Source of the DNA: UBA2705 sp963977105
GTDB lineage: Bacteria; Pseudomonadota; Alphaproteobacteria; Micavibrionales; Micavibrionaceae
Direction of reading: 5' to 3'
Length of the DNA stretch: 64,000 bases
Assembly (NCBI GenBank): GCA_963977105.1
Contig: CAXBNI010000001.1
Coordinates: forward strand, 992,001-1,056,000
Each line of letters begins with the position of its first letter. Position 1 is the stretch's first letter. A program made the translations under genes and the position numbers. A model generated the notes under the pieces. It made no database searches, had not been told where the DNA came from, and worked only from the letters and a program-made list of their open reading frames with translations. Positions 26,638 to 35,222 of the stretch are shown piece by piece.

Positions 26638-28865
26638 AAGAAGCTTTGTGGATCAATATCAGCGCGCACGGTAATGGTCGACGGGGTCTTGACTGATTTC
26701 AGCCACGCAGCAACCGCTTTTTGAATGTTCAAATTTTTATCCGCTTGCACCAATAGTCGAAAACGATACTTACCGCGCAACCTTGCAAGCGGCGCAGGCG
26801 CAGGACCAAAGATATTGACCCCTTCTGCGCGGGGCGCGGCACGACCAAGTTGATAAGCGAGTTTTTCCGTTTCAGCCTCGTCGCGGCCTGCGACAATAAT
26901 GCCAACTAGGCGCGAAAATGGCGGCATATGCGCCGCTTCGCGTTCAAAACATTCTGCATCCAAAAAGGCATCACGGTCACCGCTAGCCAAAGCCTGTAAG
27001 ACTTTTGATTGTGGGGAATAGCTTTGTAAATACACAGAGCCCTTAACGTCTTCACGCCCAGCGCGGCCTGCAACTTGGTGCAGTAATTGGTAACAGCGTT
27101 CAGTCGCCCGTAAGTCGCCGCCCGACAAACCTAAATCCGCGTCAACAACGCCAACTGTGGTGAGTTTTGGAAAGTGGTGGCCTTTGGCGATAATTTGCGT
27201 GCCGATGATCAAATCATATTCACCCTCGCGAATTTCCTGTAGCCGGTCGCGCAAGGCATCTGGGTCATCCGAATCATCACTCGATAAAGTCACCTGACGA
27301 TATTCAGGGAACAGCACGCCTAGTTCTTCTGCAATGCGCTCCACCCCTGGTCCGCAAGCAGCAAAACTGTCTTCATCATTACAAGATGGGCAGTTTTTTG
27401 GAATAGAACAAAAATAGCCGCAATGATGACAATGCAGCTTATTGCTGCGGCGATGTTCAACAAGCCACGCCGTGCAGCGTGGACATTGCATACGAAAGCC
27501 ACAGCCACGGCATAATGTTAATGGTGCATAGCCACGGCGATTTAAGAATAGCAGCGCCTGTTCGCCGCGCTCTACCGTTTCACGGATAGCCTTCACCAAA
27601 CTAGGCGCAAGGAAGGCTTGGCGCTCTGGTTTATCTTGTTTGAGGTCCAATATACGTATATCGGGCATACCCGCACTACCAAAACGCGATTCGAGCGTTA
27701 AATGCTGATATCTCCCCTGCCACGCATTATAGATCGTCTCTATCGCTGGTGTGGCAGATACTAGCACTACGGGGCATTTTTCTTTATTCGCACGCAGTAT
27801 CGCCATATCCCGCGCATGATATAAAACGCCGTCCTCTTGCTTATAAGCAGGCTCATGTTCTTCATCAACGATGATTAGGCCAAGCTGACGATACGGTAAA
27901 AACAAAGAAGAGCGTGCGCCAACGACAACTTTGGTTTTACCCTCCGCCACGCCGCGCCATGTTTTGCGGCGCATGGCCGTGGATAGCGCCGAGTGCCAAA
28001 GCGCAGGGCGCGTACCAAAGCGGGTTGCAAAACGATCCAAAAACGCATTGGATAGCGCGATTTCTGGTAGCATCAAAATAATCTGTTTGTCTTCTTTAAG
28101 CGCCTGCGCGATCGCTTCAAAATAGACTTCGGTTTTACCCGCGCCCGTGACACCATCAAGCAAGAATGTTTCAAAGCTATCCGCGCTGACGGCTGCGACC
28201 AGTTCATCAGCGGCAATGCGCTGACTATCCAGCAGCACAGCGCCTTTTAATGTCGGGTCTGGCTTGGTACAAGGCGGAATCTCAGGCATCAACAGGGAGC
28301 GCAGATAGCCGCCATCCCCCATTGCTTTAACCACAGATGCGCTGCACCCTGCGTCGCGAGCTATGTCAGCGGCGCGGCGCGGCGCGCCATCTTTTAGGCT
28401 CTCCAATACGGCCTTGCGCTTCGGGGAGAGTTTTTGTAGTGAAAATTCTTCAATATCGGGGGCGAGCTTATAAAGCAATGTTTCCTTGGGCAGATCAAAT
28501 GCCGATGGCGCAGAAAGGCAAAGCTTTAACACCGCACCTAAAGCGCTTAATGTGTATTTCGCCATAAAATCAATAAAGTCGCGCTGCGCCTGCCCCATTG
28601 GCGGCAAATCATATTTTTGAGCAATTTCTTTTAGCTTATTCCGGTTGCCGTCATAATTTTGATCCAGATTCCACACCACGCCAATCAGCATTCGGCTGCC
28701 AAGCGGCACAGCAACATAATCACCAAGCTGGACATTTATATCCGCAGAAACGCTGTAGCTATAGGCTTTATCAATTGGCATAGGCACAAGCACTTGCGCC
28801 AAAGGCTGGGCAAGAGGAGCGCTTGGTGGCATCGCATTAGGATCATTTGCAAATAAATCAGACAT
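26634..28865 (-). CDS. priA: Primosomal protein N' (replication restart helicase PriA)
   Basis: A 3'-to-5' DNA helicase that reloads the replisome at stalled forks. It has 743 residues: an N-terminal DNA-binding domain (VLVPMPIDKAYSY), Walker A GVTGAGKTEVY, the DEEH box VDEEHEPAYKQ, ARSSLFLP and the Zn-binding cysteine pairs CRGCG, CPRC, CHHCG and CPSC. The gene is read opposite to tal. The ATG at 28865 has only a weak ribosome site; upstream codons are low-complexity and less plausible. Confidence 0.96.
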   Translation of the reverse strand: MSDLFANDPNAMPPSAPLAQPLAQVLVPMPIDKAYSYSVSADINVQLGDYVAVPLGSRMLIGVVWNLDQNYDGNRNKLKEIAQKYDLPPMGQAQRDFIDFMAKYTLSALGAVLKLCLSAPSAFDLPKETLLYKLAPDIEEFSLQKLSPKRKAVLESLKDGAPRRAADIARDAGCSASVVKAMGDGGYLRSLLMPEIPPCTKPDPTLKGAVLLDSQRIAADELVAAVSADSFETFLLDGVTGAGKTEVYFEAIAQALKEDKQIILMLPEIALSNAFLDRFATRFGTRPALWHSALSTAMRRKTWRGVAEGKTKVVVGARSSLFLPYRQLGLIIVDEEHEPAYKQEDGVLYHARDMAILRANKEKCPVVLVSATPAIETIYNAWQGRYQHLTLESRFGSAGMPDIRILDLKQDKPERQAFLAPSLVKAIRETVERGEQALLFLNRRGYAPLTLCRGCGFRMQCPRCTAWLVEHRRSNKLHCHHCGYFCSIPKNCPSCNDEDSFAACGPGVERIAEELGVLFPEYRQVTLSSDDSDDPDALRDRLQEIREGEYDLIIGTQIIAKGHHFPKLTTVGVVDADLGLSGGDLRATERCYQLLHQVAGRAGREDVKGSVYLQSYSPQSKVLQALASGDRDAFLDAECFEREAAHMPPFSRLVGIIVAGRDEAETEKLAYQLGRAAPRAEGVNIFGPAPAPLARLRGKYRFRLLVQADKNLNIQKAVAAWLKSVKTPSTITVRADIDPQSFF

Positions 28866-28982
28866 ATGCGACACAGTATAAGCCGACAATCGACAGTGCA
28901 AGCGTTTTCAACCTTGCAATATGAAGTCCTTATCGGTAATCTTCACCCCAGATTTAAACCTCATATAAGGATGCGCATAGAA

Positions 28983-29639
28983 ATGAAATTCTTCGTAGAT
29001 ACCGCCGAGATAGACGACATTAAAGACATGGCTGCAACTGGCCTGTTAGATGGCGTAACAACCAACCCATCGTTAATCGCAAAATCAGGCCGTAACTTTA
29101 TTGAGCTTATTGGCGAGATTTGTAAAATTGTTGAAGGCCCAGTAAGCGCCGAAGTCGCCGCCACAGATTTTCCAACCATGCTTAAAGAAGCTGAAAAGCT
29201 TGCGGCAATTGCTGAAAACGTAGCCGTAAAAGTACCGCTAACCGAAGCTGGCCTTAAAACCTGTAAGGCAATGAGCGATAACGGCACAATGGTTAATGTG
29301 ACATTATGTTTCTCTGCGGGTCAGGCGATTTTGGCAGCAAAAGCAGGCGCGGCATTTATCTCACCTTTCGTCGGTCGCCTTGATGATATTTGTTATGATG
29401 GCATGGATTTAATCGCCGATATTTGCCACATTTACAGCATGTACCCTGAATTTGAAACAGAAGTGCTTGTCGCATCTGTGCGCAACCCGACTCATATTAT
29501 CAATTCAGCTAAAATGGGCGCCGATGTGGTGACATGCCCAGCAAGCGTGATTAAACAGCTTTATAAACACCCTCTTACTGATAAAGGCCTTGCGGCATTT
29601 GTTGAAGATTGGGAGAAAACAGGCCAGTCTATTTTATAA
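28983..29639 (+). CDS. tal: Transaldolase (short, fructose-6-phosphate-aldolase-like type)
   Basis: Pentose-phosphate enzyme of the short transaldolase subfamily (218 residues, typical). The N-terminus is MKFFVDTAEIDDIK, then DGVTTNPSLIAKSG, the Schiff-base lysine in NVAVKVPLT and SPFVGRLDDI. An ATG four codons upstream abuts the ribosome site AAGG, so 28983 is preferred. It is adjacent to and divergent from priA, with a terminator directly after it. Confidence 0.95.
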   Translation: MKFFVDTAEIDDIKDMAATGLLDGVTTNPSLIAKSGRNFIELIGEICKIVEGPVSAEVAATDFPTMLKEAEKLAAIAENVAVKVPLTEAGLKTCKAMSDNGTMVNVTLCFSAGQAILAAKAGAAFISPFVGRLDDICYDGMDLIADICHIYSMYPEFETEVLVASVRNPTHIINSAKMGADVVTCPASVIKQLYKHPLTDKGLAAFVEDWEKTGQSIL

Positions 29640-29667
29640 GAGACACGCCCGTTATTTTTATACTTCA

Positions 29668-29696
29668 AAGCCGCCCTTTATCAGGCGGCTTTTTTA
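29668..29696 (+). terminator. Rho-independent terminator after tal
   Basis: AGCCGCC (29669-29675) pairs with GGCGGCT (29684-29690) across an 8-base loop, followed by a T-run to 29695. It lies 29 bases after the transaldolase stop. Confidence 0.92.
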
Positions 29697-29721
29697 TGCG
29701 CAACGCAAAGTAACAAGCCTC

Positions 29722-29750
29722 TTGCCTTTTGACATAAAGAGAGTTATAAA
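29722..29750 (+). promoter_or_regulatory. Candidate sigma-70 promoter of first small paralogue
   Basis: TTGCCT (29722-29727), a 17-base spacer and TATAAA (29745-29750). It lies just behind the tal terminator and 45 bases before the start of the small gene at 29796. Confidence 0.55.
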
Positions 29751-29795
29751 GGTGAGCATTCACAGTAATTAAGGTTTTTAAAAGGAGCCTCAGAG

Positions 29796-30089
29796 ATGAA
29801 AGATATCTTTCAAAAAGCAGCGAAAGCACTTGGTGACATTTTATTCATCATCCCCAGCTTACAGCTCGATGATGCGCAGAAAAAATATTTAGAAGCGCAT
29901 GATTATAAAGCCACGCGCTGTGAAATGCCCATCATGATGGCTCCCTATACCGTCACCACGCCGACATTGACATATGACTATATTTCAAAGCAAGATGGCA
30001 CAGAGCTAAGCAACCGAGAGTATCGAGAAATTGTTAAAAAGCTAGCAACGATTGCCCCGCCAGCTCAAGCGCCGCAGCACAAATTATAA
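29796..30089 (+). CDS. Small orphan protein, paralogue A of a four-member tandem family
   Basis: A 97-residue protein, cytosolic by appearance, with a short amphipathic helix at the N-terminus. It shares with the next small genes a pattern of LF/FI-P at about residue 17, a Tyr-containing turn, a PI-x-x-APY segment, a Tyr strand, then DG-x-LS-x-x-E and a final helix. Gene B (30566) is the closest match (PIIAPHY, NGDKLSAQE). It has its own promoter and terminator. No function known. Confidence 0.68.
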   Translation: MKDIFQKAAKALGDILFIIPSLQLDDAQKKYLEAHDYKATRCEMPIMMAPYTVTTPTLTYDYISKQDGTELSNREYREIVKKLATIAPPAQAPQHKL

Positions 30090-30093
30090 TCAT

Positions 30094-30124
30094 AAAAAAG
30101 CCGCCAAACTGGGCGGCTTTTTTA
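30094..30124. terminator. Bidirectional terminator between convergent small genes
   Basis: AAAAAAGCCGCC pairs with GGCGGCTTTTTT across a 7-base loop, with A and T runs on both sides, so it can end transcription from 29796 (plus) and from 30425 (minus). Confidence 0.9.
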
Positions 30125-30149
30125 TTACAAAATGATCGCGACACATAAA

Positions 30150-30425
30150 TTATGGTTGCTGCATTCTAAATTGCCCATTTTTCACCACATAGATCATCGT
30201 ATTCCAATGTGCGTCAGTCCCGCCAGCAGCTTTAAAGTCTTGCAGTAAGTTCTGTGTTTTCTCTTGCTGGAGCTGTGCCACGGCACTTATCTGTGCATCT
30301 GTCCATTTTTCAACATCACAGCGCTCTGCAGCATCCCAAAAATCCACTAAATTTTGTTGGATATGCGGCGCAAAATCTAGTACTTGCTGTGGAATTTTAT
30401 CCCATTCTTGACTTATATTTTTCAT
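30150..30425 (-). CDS. Small orphan protein, convergent within the paralogue region
   Basis: A 91-residue, mostly helical protein (KNISQEWDKIPQQVLDF..., then a Gln-rich helix and a final strand-like MIYVVKNGQF). It is read opposite to the surrounding small genes and is not related to them by eye. The ATG at 30425 follows an excellent ribosome site, GGGAGGATC; longer starts have none. Phasin-like helical content is possible but no motif supports it. Function unknown. Confidence 0.68.
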   Translation of the reverse strand: MKNISQEWDKIPQQVLDFAPHIQQNLVDFWDAAERCDVEKWTDAQISAVAQLQQEKTQNLLQDFKAAGGTDAHWNTMIYVVKNGQFRMQQP

Positions 30426-30565
30426 TTTATTTGATCCTCCCTTTTTTTTGACCTTAGCAGACATAAAAAGCAAGGACAACTTTAAAGACATTTCTCTTGC
30501 AATAATACGTAAAACAGCATAGAAAATTAGTATCTCGTCCATTTAACATACGTAAAGGAGTTATT

Positions 30566-30880
30566 ATGAACGGCATCACAAAAGTTTTTAACTGGCTTGC
30601 ACAACACTGCAATAAAGAGGCTCTCTTCCCCAAAGAATGGGTTCTCACAGAGAGCGAAAAAAGCCAGTTCCGATCAATCGGCTATAAGGTTGAAGACTTT
30701 CAACAGCCGATTATTGCGCCTCATTACGCCATGCCGCCAGTAGGGTTTTACACCGTACAACATGTTACCAAGGCCAATGGCGACAAACTCAGCGCGCAAG
30801 AGATCAGCGTACTTGAAGACATGCTTAGCGTGCAACGCGATAATAGTGCCCCTGCCTCACCACACAGAAAACCGGAGTGA
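30566..30880 (+). CDS. Small orphan protein, paralogue B of the tandem family
   Basis: A 104-residue protein. The shared family pattern is visible: an aromatic N-terminal helix (FNWLAQ), ALFP at about residue 19, a GYKV turn, PIIAPHYAMPP, a YTVQHV strand, NGDKLSAQE and a closing helix. The ATG follows AAAGGAG. Gene C starts 5 bases after its stop, so B and C form a small operon. No function known. Confidence 0.7.
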   Translation: MNGITKVFNWLAQHCNKEALFPKEWVLTESEKSQFRSIGYKVEDFQQPIIAPHYAMPPVGFYTVQHVTKANGDKLSAQEISVLEDMLSVQRDNSAPASPHRKPE

Positions 30881-30885
30881 CCCGC

Positions 30886-31215
30886 ATGATTAATTTGAAA
30901 AAACACCTCAAAACCGCATGGGATAAAGTTCGTGATTTATTGAATAATGAAGACCACCGCCGTAGCCTTTTCTATTTATCTAATGACGAAGCTGATCAGC
31001 TACGTGAAGAATACAGCCTTTTCCAGCAGCATACCTTTATAATTAATAAATATGGCGGTCTCGGTTGCACCTCCATTCCGACATCACATTATAAAATAAG
31101 CAACCCTGATCTTAGCCCACTAAATGAACTACAGATCACTGCGATAGAAGAGAAACTAAAGGCGCTGCGCAATCCTAATAATGACACTTCGCATAATCCA
31201 AGCTTAAAGGTTTAG
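30886..31215 (+). CDS. Small orphan protein, paralogue C of the tandem family
   Basis: A 109-residue protein. It aligns without gaps with gene D over the first 31 residues: W12, V15, E22-D23-H24, L28-F29 and L31 occupy the same positions, followed by a shared EY turn, a Tyr/Gly/Pro segment and an A(I/V)E-x-K closing helix. The ATG at 30886 follows CGGAG at 9 bases; a GTG at 30877 is in frame but would overlap the stop of B and has poorer spacing. Confidence 0.7.
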   Translation: MINLKKHLKTAWDKVRDLLNNEDHRRSLFYLSNDEADQLREEYSLFQQHTFIINKYGGLGCTSIPTSHYKISNPDLSPLNELQITAIEEKLKALRNPNNDTSHNPSLKV

Positions 31216-31230
31216 ATATGTTAACTTTAT

Positions 31231-31260
31231 AAAAAAGCACCTTATTTTAGGCGCTTTTTA
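31231..31260 (+). terminator. Terminator after paralogue C
   Basis: AAAAAGC-A-CCT pairs with AGG-C-GCTTTTT with one mismatch and a 6-base loop, ending in a T-run; 16 bases after the stop of gene C. Confidence 0.75.
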
Positions 31261-31276
31261 CTTGCCTCGCCGCCCG

Positions 31277-31305
31277 TTGCTCCTTTAAATACTTATAAAT
31301 AATAA
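31277..31305 (+). promoter_or_regulatory. Candidate promoter of paralogue D
   Basis: TTGCTC (31277-31282), a 17-base spacer and TAATAA (31300-31305) in an AT-rich stretch between a terminator and gene D. Confidence 0.4.
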
Positions 31306-31329
31306 AAATAAGACTGGGGGAGACAGCGC

Positions 31330-31653
31330 ATGGAAGACATTAAAGGGCCATTATCCAAGATATGGAAGAACGTCGTCGAGTATTGTACAGGCGAAGACCA
31401 CGAGAGCGGCCTGTTTCACCTCAACAAAAAACAATACAAAATCCTTAAAGATGAATATTTACTTGAACAGAGCTACGTCAACGTCAAAAGCCTCTACCTG
31501 CCTAATGGCGTTGATATGCCATGTGAGAATTATTACTTTTATAACCTTGATGGCTCCGCATTAACGCCAGAAGATGTGCACGCTGTTGAACTTAAACGCA
31601 CAGCCATTAAGCGCAATGAATATTTGCCTGCAGCGCCTAAACCGCGCGCATAA
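31330..31653 (+). CDS. Small orphan protein, paralogue D of the tandem family
   Basis: A 107-residue protein whose N-terminal third matches gene C position by position (W12, V15, EDH at 22-24, LF at 28-29). The second half has PNGVDMPCENYYFYNLDGSALTPED, which fits the DG-x-L pattern of genes A and B. The ribosome site is GGGGAGA. It is flanked by its own terminator. Function unknown; the family appears cytosolic. Confidence 0.7.
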   Translation: MEDIKGPLSKIWKNVVEYCTGEDHESGLFHLNKKQYKILKDEYLLEQSYVNVKSLYLPNGVDMPCENYYFYNLDGSALTPEDVHAVELKRTAIKRNEYLPAAPKPRA

Positions 31654-31692
31654 GCAGTCTCTGATCAACAAAACGTAGAAAATCTTAAAAAT

Positions 31693-31719
31693 AATGGGGT
31701 AAACACGCCCCATTTTTTA
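31693..31719 (+). terminator. Rho-independent terminator after paralogue D
   Basis: AATGGGG (31693-31699) pairs with CCCCATT (31708-31714) across an 8-base loop, with a T-run to 31718. Confidence 0.9.
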
Positions 31720-31822
31720 TATTCAATTTTGTATTGCGCACACTGCCGATACCATGCACAATATAAGGGTGTTCAGTGCACAATACGTCCTTCAAACACC
31801 CCTTCCAATAAGAAGCAATATC

Positions 31823-32509
31823 ATGAGCGAACAACAGCTAAATAAAACCGATATTTTAAACTGGCTAAAAGACAATCCTGATTTTTTAGAAGATTGTCCC
31901 GAGGCCGCTGATGCACTTTTACCGCCAAAAGTAAAAAAGGCGCGTGGCATTGCTGATTTTCAGTCCTATATGGTTGACCGCCTTAAGGCTGACAAAGAAA
32001 TGGTGCTGGAAACCACCCGTGAAATTGTTGAAAACGCCCGCAACAACATGAATAATCAGACCCGCGTTCAGATGGCCGTGCTGCATATATTAGAAGCAAA
32101 AAGCTTTGAAGAGTTTATATCTAGCGTCACAATGGATTTAACGGCAATGCTTGATGTTGACATCACGGCTCTACTGGTTGAAGCCGAAGGTAAAACAGTT
32201 CCGCATGTCCAGACCCCTGGTTTAAAAATGGTACCAGAGGGTACAATTGATAAGTGGATGGAAGACCGCCCTGCGCTTCTGCAATCTGACATTTCGGGGC
32301 TAGAGGCCATATATGGCAGCGGCGCGAACCTTGTGCGCTCTCAGGCGCTAATACGTATTGATATTTCATTAGATATGCCCCCTGCACTGCTATGTTTCGG
32401 CTCACGCAATGCACTAACATTTGAAGATGGACAGGGCATTGAGCAAATCTCTTTTCTCGCCCGTGTTATTGAGCGCTCAATACGCCTATGGCTGAGCTTA
32501 CCTGATTAA
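31823..32509 (+). CDS. DUF484 family protein
   Basis: The 228-residue cytosolic protein has the DUF484 layout: an N-terminal WLKDNPDFLEDCPE helix pair, a FQSYMVDRLK helix, a long helical linker and a GAF-like C-terminal domain ending in the helix RVIERSIRLWLSL. It sits 17 bases before xerC, the standard proteobacterial arrangement. Its biochemical role is unknown; the GAF-like half suggests ligand sensing. The ATG at 31823 is used because the upstream frame runs into the preceding non-coding region. Confidence 0.85.
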   Translation: MSEQQLNKTDILNWLKDNPDFLEDCPEAADALLPPKVKKARGIADFQSYMVDRLKADKEMVLETTREIVENARNNMNNQTRVQMAVLHILEAKSFEEFISSVTMDLTAMLDVDITALLVEAEGKTVPHVQTPGLKMVPEGTIDKWMEDRPALLQSDISGLEAIYGSGANLVRSQALIRIDISLDMPPALLCFGSRNALTFEDGQGIEQISFLARVIERSIRLWLSLPD

Positions 32510-32526
32510 ACAACTAGCGGCTTGAG

Positions 32527-33486
32527 ATGACAAAGAACAACACGCCTAAACTTGACCCTCTCTTAAACGTCACAGCCGACGATTTATATAAGACCATACA
32601 TGATTGGTATGACGTACTACGCTATGAGCGCCATGTCTCTGAACATACTTTGCGCGCTTATCAAAAAGACATCAAAAACTTCGTCACTTTTCTAGCAAAA
32701 TATTATGGCGCGGCGCTATCCGTCGGCATGGTATCAGATAGCGACATCACGGCGCTGCGGGCTTGGCTCGCCGGATTAACAATTGATAACGAGCAAAGCG
32801 CCGCAAGCCGTGCGCGTGCGCTGTCTGCTGTACGCCGTTTTATTGACTGGATGGACAAGCAGGGCATAGCGCATAACCCGTACATCAAAGCACTGCGCGC
32901 CCCCAAGCAAGGGCGTAAATTGCCACGCCCCGTCAGTGCTGAGCGTATTTTTGAACTGCTGAATGATTACGATACCGCCAATTGGGTTGACTGCCGTGAC
33001 AAAGCTCTGTTTACACTGCTCTATGGTACGGGGCTGCGTATACAAGAAGCGTTATCTCTTAATATCGAAGACTGGCCGCAAGGCTCAGACATCGACTTCC
33101 TCACCGTCAAAGGGAAAGGCAAGAAAGAGCGCCGCGTCCCCATTTTGTCGGAAGTCCATGATGCCGTGTTAGAATGCATAAAAACCACGCCTTTCGCTCA
33201 AATGCCTGAGCGCCCGATATTCCTCGGCGTACGCGGGGCGAGAATGCATCAAGGCGTTGCACAAAAGCATCTACGTAACCTACGTGCCGTTTTCGGCTTA
33301 CCAGAAAGCGCCACGCCCCACGCGCTGCGCCACAGCTTCGCCACCCATTTATTAGAAAAAGGCGCGAATTTAAGACAGGTTCAGGAATTACTGGGTCATA
33401 GTTCACTTAGTACAACGCAGCGTTATACCGATGTCGACAATGCGAAGTTACTAGAAGTGTATAAAGACTGCCATCCACGCGCTTAA
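32527..33486 (+). CDS. xerC: Tyrosine recombinase XerC
   Basis: Site-specific recombinase that resolves chromosome dimers at dif with XerD. The 319-residue protein has an N-terminal SAM-like DNA-binding domain (residues ~20-125) and a catalytic domain with R171 (GTGLRIQE), H265-x-x-R268 (HALRH), H291 (LLGHSS) and the nucleophile Y300 (TQRYTDV). All catalytic residues are present. The call over XerD or an integrase rests on the DUF484 neighbour and the absence of any mobile-element context. Confidence 0.92.
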   Translation: MTKNNTPKLDPLLNVTADDLYKTIHDWYDVLRYERHVSEHTLRAYQKDIKNFVTFLAKYYGAALSVGMVSDSDITALRAWLAGLTIDNEQSAASRARALSAVRRFIDWMDKQGIAHNPYIKALRAPKQGRKLPRPVSAERIFELLNDYDTANWVDCRDKALFTLLYGTGLRIQEALSLNIEDWPQGSDIDFLTVKGKGKKERRVPILSEVHDAVLECIKTTPFAQMPERPIFLGVRGARMHQGVAQKHLRNLRAVFGLPESATPHALRHSFATHLLEKGANLRQVQELLGHSSLSTTQRYTDVDNAKLLEVYKDCHPRA

Positions 33487-33525
33487 GCCACGATACGGAT
33501 CAGTTTTTGATTCCCATGAATAAAG

Positions 33526-34305
33526 TTAGCGGACCTTCACTCCTGAAAACAGACGTAAACTATGTGTGACAAGGCTAATAAAAGCTATCAACAACACAAT
33601 TGCGGGGCCGCTAGGCCAATCAAAAACATATGAAAGAAACAGACCTAGCCCATAACCGATCATCGTTACAGCAATGCCCGATATGACTTTATAGCTACTG
33701 AATTTTACGGTCGCTAATGCTGGAAATATCAGACTAGCAAAAACCAAATAAACGCCGATCATGTTAACCGCAAACGGCACAGCCAACGCAAAGAGCGGAT
33801 AAAATAAAACCTCTCTTTGCTTTCTACATAGATGCCACGTCGCAAAGATAAAAATAAACACCGGTGCTGCGATTTTAATATCTGACCAATCCGTCCACAG
33901 AACCTGTCCTGCGAGAATACTCTTCATGGCTTCACCGCCATGCGGATCACTGGCCACTAGCAACAAAGACATCGACGCCGACAGTACAAAAGCACATCCG
34001 ATTAGAGGTTCTTGATATTGCCCTGCGTGTCTTTCTAAAGCATGGAATGTAAAAGCACATATCAGTGCAGCAATAAGTCCCGCGGCCAAGGGGCCATACA
34101 TCCCCAAATAACTATATTCATCAATATTAAGCAAAACGCTAAATGCGATCATGCCAAGGGCTGCAAACTGCGCAACGGCCAAATCAAGAAAGATAATGCC
34201 GCGTTTAAGAACCTCCTGCCCCAAGGGCACATGAGCAATTGAGACCACCGCCCCCGCTACAAAAGCGGGCGCGAGGAGTGCCATAGTTTCAATCGAAAAA
34301 CTCAT
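33526..34305 (-). CDS. znuB: Zinc ABC transporter permease (ZnuB family)
   Basis: Inner-membrane permease with 259 residues and about eight hydrophobic segments. The N-terminal part (FVAGAVVSIAHVPLGQEVLKRG) and the segment FLDLAVAQFAALG are typical of the metal (Zn/Mn) ABC-3 permease family. Its start overlaps the stop of znuA (ATGA). Zinc over manganese is inferred from the His-rich loop of the neighbouring binding protein. No ATPase gene (znuC) is beside it. Confidence 0.87.
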   Translation of the reverse strand: MSFSIETMALLAPAFVAGAVVSIAHVPLGQEVLKRGIIFLDLAVAQFAALGMIAFSVLLNIDEYSYLGMYGPLAAGLIAALICAFTFHALERHAGQYQEPLIGCAFVLSASMSLLLVASDPHGGEAMKSILAGQVLWTDWSDIKIAAPVFIFIFATWHLCRKQREVLFYPLFALAVPFAVNMIGVYLVFASLIFPALATVKFSSYKVISGIAVTMIGYGLGLFLSYVFDWPSGPAIVLLIAFISLVTHSLRLFSGVKVR

Positions 34306-35210
34306 AATCGAGCCATGAGCAAGCGAATGGTTTCTTCAAAGAGTGTGGTGAGGTCATATGCTTGCGTGCTTCCACCAACGGTGAATGGCATATAGGTGAC
34401 AGGAACACCTGACTTCCCAGAAAGCCACTCTGCAGCATCCCGCCTTTCAAAAGGCGCAACCAAAATTGCTGCGACATTCGCCCCTTGCACATCCTTCAAT
34501 ATAGCTTCAAGGTGAGATGCCGTTGGTGGAACGCCGGGTTTGGGCTCTAAGCTTGCAATCACATCTACCTCCAGCCATGTGAGCAAATATGCCCAAGCAT
34601 TATGATAGACAACAACCTTCTTCCCCTTTAGCCCCTGTGCGTTAACCTCCCATTTTTTGGTTAGAACTTTCCATTTGGCTTGAAATGCATCTAAATTGTT
34701 TTGATAGTTCGTTGCGTTGGCATTATCAATCAACATCAAACGATCCCCGACAATATCCGCTAAGGCAGAAATATTGTGCGGGTCGAGGTGCACATGCGGG
34801 TTGCCCTCGGGGTGAACATGGCCCATTGAGCGATCAACATGCCCTGTCATTACATCCAGCTTTTCTACGTAATCCGCAGCCATAATCCAGCCGATTGTTT
34901 CGGGCTGAACATCCGGCCCTCCTGCTTTTTTGAGCAAAATAGGAAGCCAGCCAGATTCGAGGGAAGCGCCGCTACAAAAGACAAGGTCAGCTTTTCGCAT
35001 CGCCGCAAGAAGACTTGGCTTAGCACGGATATGGTGCACATCCTGCTGTGCATTAGTGGCTGACTTTACGGTCACAAAACTCCCGCCAATTTCCTCTGCC
35101 AGTGCAGCCCACTCAGGCTCACAAGCAAAGATATTCACCTTAGCAAACGCTGGAGAAGGAGGTGCAAAAAGCACCCCCAAGCCAGCTATTAAAAAAAGTA
35201 ATATTTTCAT
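34302..35210 (-). CDS. znuA: Periplasmic zinc-binding protein (ZnuA family)
   Basis: The 302-residue protein begins with a signal peptide (cleavage near PAFA). Metal-site histidines are visible in DVHHIRAKPSL and in GNPHVHLDPHN. A His-containing acidic loop (TGHVDRSMGHVHPEG) precedes them, as in zinc-specific family members. The ribosome site is GGGGG before the ATG. It is preceded by the outer-membrane protein gene and followed by znuB. Confidence 0.9.
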   Translation of the reverse strand: MKILLFLIAGLGVLFAPPSPAFAKVNIFACEPEWAALAEEIGGSFVTVKSATNAQQDVHHIRAKPSLLAAMRKADLVFCSGASLESGWLPILLKKAGGPDVQPETIGWIMAADYVEKLDVMTGHVDRSMGHVHPEGNPHVHLDPHNISALADIVGDRLMLIDNANATNYQNNLDAFQAKWKVLTKKWEVNAQGLKGKKVVVYHNAWAYLLTWLEVDVIASLEPKPGVPPTASHLEAILKDVQGANVAAILVAPFERRDAAEWLSGKSGVPVTYMPFTVGGSTQAYDLTTLFEETIRLLMARL

Positions 35211-35222
35211 AGCAAGCCCCCT

